Of a stretch of 64,000 bases of DNA, positions 59,571 to 64,000 are shown in pieces. Where the stretch lies: the NCBI RefSeq assembly GCF_036711975.1, contig NC_091966.1, forward strand, positions 31,069,501 through 31,133,500, written 5' to 3'. The stretch comes from Onthophagus taurus. Lineage: Eukaryota; Arthropoda; Insecta; Coleoptera; Scarabaeidae. Under the pieces are notes generated by a model. It searched no databases. It was not told where the DNA came from and saw only the letters and a list, made by a program, of their open reading frames with translations. Positions within the stretch are counted from its first letter, which is position 1, and every line of letters starts with the position of its first letter. The position numbers were made by a program, and so were the translations under genes.

Positions 59571-60124
59571 TTATATTTTAAAATACGTTTTTAATAGTTT
59601 TAAATAGTGCTTAGGTGCATAGGGATTGACTGTCCAACCCTGTATAAGTTTTTCTTCCAGATGAAATGATCCTGCTCTTGCTGTGTTGACATTTGGAAAA
59701 GGATCCAACACCCACTCTGATATCTCCCATTTCAAAATGTCTTGGAAACGATCTTTGAAATCAGTGTGGAGTTTCTCCAACTAATAGCAGTAAACAAGCA
59801 AGTCGTCGTTGTTGAAGAATGCTGCTAATAGATTAGGGATTTTGTAAAACTCACATCTGCCGATATTTTTTTGTGTAGAAGCAGTTTGACTACGAAAGCA
59901 GTAATGATATTGAGATTCATATAATTAAACAATTTATACAGCTCCGTCATACAATTGTGTGTCTTTGTTTCCAACAACCTCTTGATAGCCATTAAACAAT
60001 CTGTCGTTTAAAGAGCTATTTCGGATTTTGTTGACTGCTTTGATGACATGTGGCAGTGATTGAAACAGTAGTTCATTCAAATTCCTCACAACCAAATGTA
60101 GTCGCTAGATAACGCAATGTACAG
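59571..60124 (-). pseudogene. ZBED5/Buster-type hAT transposase relic
   Basis: Minus strand, reading down: VVRNLNELLFQSLPHVIKAV, NKIRNSSLNDRLFNGYQEVV, then FYKIPNLLAAFFNN, and FKDRFQDILKWEISEWVLDP followed by F. The last part matches the LRERFKDLL.LEIP.WLIDPF stretch of ZBED5/GTF2IRD2-like hAT proteins. It stops exactly where the next hAT element begins (60126). Confidence 0.6.
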
Positions 60125-60237
60125 CTAGGGATTGCAATTCCAGGCAAGTTTTACAATCCCGGAATTTCTGGATAAAAATATTTTATCCTAATAAATCAAT
60201 TCATTATACTACTTATTATAATTTGTTTATTTATTTT

Positions 60238-61178
60238 TAATTGTTTTTTCTTTTTGAAAATGTGTACGGAGGAATAATAGTGCATCAAAGGTTACATCAT
60301 TTAACATACTTCTTATTTTATTTCCTAAATATGCAGCAGCAGAAAACGCCCGTTCAGGTTCAATACTTGCTGTTGAAATTGACAACAAATATTGATTCAC
60401 TAATTTTAAATTGTGTCCTCGGTTTCCACCGTTTCAAACAGATTCATTTCCTTCCTTATTGTTGCCATTAAATTAGAAGTTTGTGTTTTTGGTTCAAAGG
60501 CCTTTCAATTTCTTCTTGCAACTTTTCTTTTAACGATAAGGGTGCTCGAATTGGTGATTCTTCATTTTGATCCACTTCCATATTGTCTTCCATATCTTTA
60601 TTGCAACATGTTACTAAATTATCTTTGTTTACAATTGTTAGTCTTTCAATAAGTTTTTTTATCTGCTTCTCAATAACGGTTCGAGAAGGAATTCCAAAAA
60701 TTTTACAAACATTTGTCTCGTCATTCTCGATATTATATTTAGGATTTTGAAGGTATTTTAATACACCAGAAATTTCTGCATGGCGTCTTTTTTCCATACG
60801 AGTTTTTAGTGCTTGGAACATTTTATTAGCAAAATTAGACTGGTTTTCAAAAATTTGGCGGAATAAAAATATTAATACAGCATCTGCCGTACATAAATTG
60901 ACGTCTCGTCTACACAACGCATCTACAGCTAATTTAATTGGCTTAAGTACTTCTATTATTTCCGAAATCAGGGCAAAATCATTTTCGTTTAAGGAAATTG
61001 AGCAGTTTAAGTCAATTAAAGCTTTTAGTATGCATGGTTTTAAATCAAAAAAACGTTTCAATATCGATAATAGAGAATTCCATCTTGTCTTGCAATCTAG
61101 AATAAGCGAAAGTTCCTTACCTCTCTCTGCTATAACATATTTCTGTAAGACTGTATCATTTTTTGTAGGAGATCGTTT
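60238..61178 (-). pseudogene. hAT transposase, C-terminal two thirds
   Basis: Continues the frame of 63337-63670 across the LINE insertion: VVLFKRSPTKND, LSLILDCKTRWNSLLSILKR, FFDLKPCILKALIDLNC and so on down to the stop at 60468. Past this stop, frame-shifted, LKLVNQYLLSISTASIEPER and AFSAAAYLGNKIRSMLNDV form the hAT dimerisation domain (..a...STASIEPERaFSaaa....k.R..L......LLFLr). Apart from the LINE and the frame change near 60450 the frame is clean. Confidence 0.75.
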
Positions 61179-61193
61179 AAATAAAACAACTAC
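61179..61193. repeat. LINE target-site duplication, left copy
   Basis: aaataaaacaactac; identical to 63322-63336. Confidence 0.9.
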
Positions 61194-63321
61194 ATTACAT
61201 TACATTACATTACATAGAATACATATCGGGTAGGCGGACCAACCAACCTTGCACCGCGACCCTAAGGATCTATTGTACCCCGATAGATATCGTTATCAAA
61301 TTTCACCGTGCAGTCCAATGCTCTTAACGAACATTAATACCTTGCTCGGCGAAAGGTCATTCAGATCTTTTGAGGAGATAAACTGCGACCCAAAAATCGA
61401 GAATCTGATACGGTTAACGGCAGGGCAGTGACATAAAACATGCTCAACCGTCTCTGCTTCCTTCGCACATAGTCGGCATTCAACATCGTCGGCTAAACCC
61501 AACAAGTTGAGGTGTGCTTTTAATCGGCAGTGCCCAGTAAAAACACCCATTAGAACTTTTATGCTCCTACGGGCAAGTCCTAAAATATTCCCGGGTCTCA
61601 TTCCAGGAGAACTGGTCCACAGTAGGCGAAGTCTCTCTTCAGCCCACAGTCCAATCCTATATTTGGCCATCGCAAATGATACACCAACTGCTGGTTCCGG
61701 TCCCACAAACGCTTCAGCGCTGCCATCTCGTGCTAGCTTATCTGCCGCTTCATTGCCAGCAACACCAGAGTGACCCGGGACCCAGATCAGAGAGACTCTG
61801 TTATCACAACTCAGTGTGTTTAATGTTCTCTTACAATCATTAACCAGAGCCGACACCGTTTTCACGGCTTGCAGCGCCTGGAGAGCGGCTTGACTGTCTG
61901 AGAAAATTCGTACTGTCATGGTCTTCACCCCTCTTTCAAGAAGGATTTTAGCACCCATGTCAATAGCAAATACTTCCGCCTGGAATACAGTACAGTACGT
62001 ACCCAGGCTGTAGGCTTGCTTAATTCGAGGTGTCTGGCAGTATACTCCTGCTCCTACCCCTTCAGGCGTTTTTGATCCATCTGTGTACAAGCAAATGTCT
62101 GCCCGAACCAGAGAATTTTCATTTTCGATCCAGGACTGCCGCTCAGGCAGTACAATCTGGTATCGAGCATTAATCACTGATAGTGATACCGCCAAATCTG
62201 ACTGCATTGATAGCACAGTATCAGTGCTTATAATGTCTTCCGCAGCCCATTGGTAGGACATGTCGGAACAGTTTTGAGCATATTGCTTAAATCTGTAAAT
62301 GGTTGTTCTAGCCACTTTCTCTATATGCAAATGCAGAGGAGATAGGCCAAGCAGAACCTCCATTGCTAGAGTTGGCGTTGTGCCTATCGCACCAGAGATT
62401 GCCAATCCAGCTACTCGTTGAATTCGTGAAAGTTTACTGATAACTGAAGTCTGTCGGACTTTCCTATACCAGGCTGCTGCTCCGTATGTGATCATAGGTC
62501 TAACCACAGTCACATAGAGCCAGTACAGTCTTTCAGGGGTAAGACCCCAATTTTTTCCACAAAGACTGCGACAAGTCCACAAGGATAGTCTAGCTTTGTG
62601 TAAAACTCCCTGCAAATGTCCATTCCATGACAGGGTTTTGTCTAGGATTACTCCTATATATTTGACTTCCTTTGAGAAAGGAATTTCTTCACCTTGGATA
62701 GTTGGGCGGATTAGTCGATCCAACTTTCGCTTCCTCGTGAAGGGCACAACAATTGTCTTTTGCGGGTTTATTGAGAGGTTCTCTCCCTTACACCAAGCGC
62801 AAATGGTATCTAGGGTCACCTGGAGGACTTTAGATATCCTCGGCAAACAGGTTCCTTTGACCATAACGACAATGTCATCAGCATAAGCTTGTATTTCCAC
62901 ACCAACGGCTTCCACTATCGCAATCAGATCGTCAACTAGGAGGGACCAAAGCAGGGGAGATAACACCCCTCCCTGCGGGCAGCCACCTCCCGGCCTGAAG
63001 CGTATCGTATCACCGTGGAGTGAAGTAGAAACTATTCTACTATCTAGCATATTGCGGATCCAACCCGCTATAGTTGCTTCCACTCCCCTGTCAAGAGCAG
63101 CTCTTTCAAGAGATTGTGGTATTGCGTTGTTGAACGCTGCCTCTATATCCAGAAACGCACAAACCAAGATTTCTTTATCCTGCAGCGTCCTGGATACTCT
63201 ACCAACTAAGTTGTGTAGAGCCAATTCTGCTGATTTTCCCGCTTGATAAGCATACTGGTGGCGACTCAGTGGACCAGATACCAATGGCACCGTACGGATA
63301 TACCGTTCCAGAACTTTTTCA
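61194..63321 (-). mobile_element. 5'-truncated RNase H-bearing non-LTR retrotransposon
   Basis: Bounded by an exact 15-bp duplication of the hAT coding sequence. The minus-strand 3' end is a run of five attac units (61193-61216 on the plus strand), the tail expected of target-primed reverse transcription. Truncated in the RT domain at its 5' end. Young: its frame is uninterrupted. Confidence 0.9.
61296..63321 (-). CDS. LINE ORF2 fragment: reverse transcriptase, RNase H, zinc knuckle
   Basis: About 674 uninterrupted codons belong to the LINE (the nominal start Met at 63332 lies in the target sequence). Counting from that Met: RT fingers/palm FLDIEAAFNN (60-69), GGCPQGGVLSPLLWSLLVDD (116-135), catalytic YADD (150-153), KYIGVILDKTLSW (thumb side), then an RNase H domain with LYTDGSK (Asp418), QAEVFAI (Glu453), FSDSQAA (Asp479) and VPGHSGVAGNEAAD. 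The end carries a CRLC...H..CHC zinc knuckle. RT plus RNase H places it with the I-group of non-LTR elements. Endonuclease and the 5' part of RT are missing, so it cannot act alone, though the surviving motifs are intact. Confidence 0.9.
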
Positions 63322-63336
63322 AAATAAAACAACTAC
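63322..63336. repeat. LINE target-site duplication, right copy
   Basis: aaataaaacaactac; identical to 61179-61193. Confidence 0.9.
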
Positions 63337-63670
63337 TTTGCGAACTTTTTTCACCAAATTCTCGATATTTTGTTCATCATTGTTGTCATTTGAAGTTTCT
63401 TCCAATGGTGCTTCAGAGACGGCGACTTGCGTATAACATTTTTTATACAAAACATCACAAACTGCAAGGTGAATTCCATGTACTAAACACAACTGATGTT
63501 CAACCTGAACAAGTTTTTCAACACGAACCATTACATTTGGACCATCCGTAACAATAGCAACAATGTCTGTATCAATATTCAAATTTAAACGATTTTTTAA
63601 TACTTCAATGCATTTCTCAGCAGGTATAGACCCATATTTACGAATAAGACCCAAATTCCAATGTTTACCT
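63337..63670 (-). pseudogene. hAT transposase, middle part upstream of the LINE
   Basis: KHWNLGLIRKYGSIPAEKCI, LNIDTDIVAIVTDGPNVMVR, VEHQLCLVHGIHLAVCDVLY: the first catalytic Asp region (..TDGP.VM) and the conserved C...H.L.L.V.D segment of hAT transposases. Ends at KKVRKVVVLF where the LINE entered; the frame goes on at 61178. Confidence 0.8.
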
Positions 63671-63689
63671 TTCGATCTTCCACCTTTTC

Positions 63690-64000
63690 ATTCTGACTTT
63701 TGTCCATTTTACTACATCTTGTATGTTACATCTTTCTCTCTGATAAAGGTGTTGGTCTGCCTATCTCGCAGTGTCACATTCAACATATATCTCAAGACTT
63801 TCATCTCTATCACCCTCATCCTCTGTTTAGTCTTCTTTGTTTCTGCTTTCGTCTCGGTACCATATGTTAGTATGGGTCGTACCATCGCTTTATATATTTT
63901 CCTTTTTCCTTCAACAGGCATGTATTTGTTCCGCCATATAGTTTCCCTAGACTGCCTGCCACTTGTGCCGCTCTTGTAATTTGTACTTGTGCTTCCTTAC
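63690..64000 (-). mobile_element. RTE-like LINE relic at window end
   Basis: Minus strand: RETIWRNKYMPVEGKRKIYK, AMVRPILTYGTETKAETKKT, KQRMRVIEMKVLRYMLNVTL, RDRQTNTFIREK. This is the post-palm region of RTE-like ORF2 (..YK..vRP.lTYG.ET.a.T...KqrmR..EMK.LR...G.tl.Dr.rn..IR), same family as 51255-51740. Open over 69 codons and continuing beyond the window. Confidence 0.75.

Larger units (their letters stand above)
60126..63670 (-). mobile_element. hAT element (3' terminus to N-terminal part), split by a LINE
   Basis: The outer end starts tagggattgcaattccagg, a hAT-type terminus, at 60126. The minus-strand transposase runs 63670 to 63337, is interrupted by a LINE (61194-63321), and resumes 61178 to about 60238. 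The other terminus is not found; the 5' side runs into RTE-like LINE sequence at 63690. Confidence 0.65.

Noticed and set aside
61193-61217. Pentanucleotide repeat read as a CRISPR-like or satellite array
   Set aside because: It is the 3' tail of the LINE, directly next to the target duplication.
61507-63246. Several plus-strand frames of 60-100 residues
   Set aside because: Shadows of the intact minus-strand LINE frame.
1-64000. tRNA, rRNA or snRNA genes
   Set aside because: No cloverleaf or A/B-box pattern was noticed by eye; a tRNAscan or Rfam search would be decisive and was not possible.

Overview
The window is AT-rich genomic DNA of an insect. Genes are split by short introns of about 45-70 bp, often with AATAAA signals just past the stop codon. 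Gene content is insect-type (an expanded fatty acyl-CoA reductase family member, PICK1, ABHD16A, a BLOC-1 subunit), and the introns and intergenic DNA are full of insect transposon relics (jockey/R1/RTE-like LINEs, hAT, mariner-like, Harbinger, Mutator-like). The order cannot be fixed from sequence alone; a holometabolous insect such as a beetle would fit.

Layout. 1-8.0 kb: no host gene recognised. It holds a KRBA2/Ginger-like CXC fragment, a retrotransposon gag relic set among inverted repeat copies, and a 578-bp MITE-like element with a perfect central hairpin. 8.1-19.6 kb is the gene-dense part: a small secreted protein (8099-8881, +); an intact seven-exon ABHD16A lipase gene (9365-16064, +), whose 4.8-kb fifth intron carries a jockey-like LINE split by a 2.18-kb TIR element; two tandem peroxisomal-type enoyl-CoA isomerases (16405-17169 and 17465-18229, -) ending tail-to-tail with ABHD16A; and the BLOC-1 subunit 4 gene (18859-19441, +). 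19.6-32.6 kb: transposon relics and unassigned DNA, with one hAT element (27716-28979) still showing TIRs and an 8-bp target duplication. 32.6-40.4 kb: a six-exon fatty acyl-CoA reductase with two transposon-bearing introns. 40.4-44.2 kb: unassigned DNA and an internally deleted mariner-like element. 44.2-50.0 kb: a small unrecognised two-exon gene (-) facing a seven-exon amino-acid transporter (+) across a gap of about 100 bp. 53.1-55.2 kb: the 5' part of PICK1, with three alternative first coding exons that all splice in the same phase to one PDZ exon. From 55.2 kb to the end is apparently the next PICK1 intron, filled with a TIR element carrying Mutator-like transposase and YqaJ nuclease relics, several hAT relics, and a hAT transposase frame cut by a LINE with a 15-bp target duplication.

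The host genes do not form an operon. Shared themes are lipid metabolism (ABHD16A, two ECI-like enzymes, FAR) and membrane trafficking (BLOC1S4, PICK1), which may be chance. The most useful points are the PICK1 alternative promoters, genes that look broken but are only split by transposon-filled introns, and several nested insertions whose order can be read directly.
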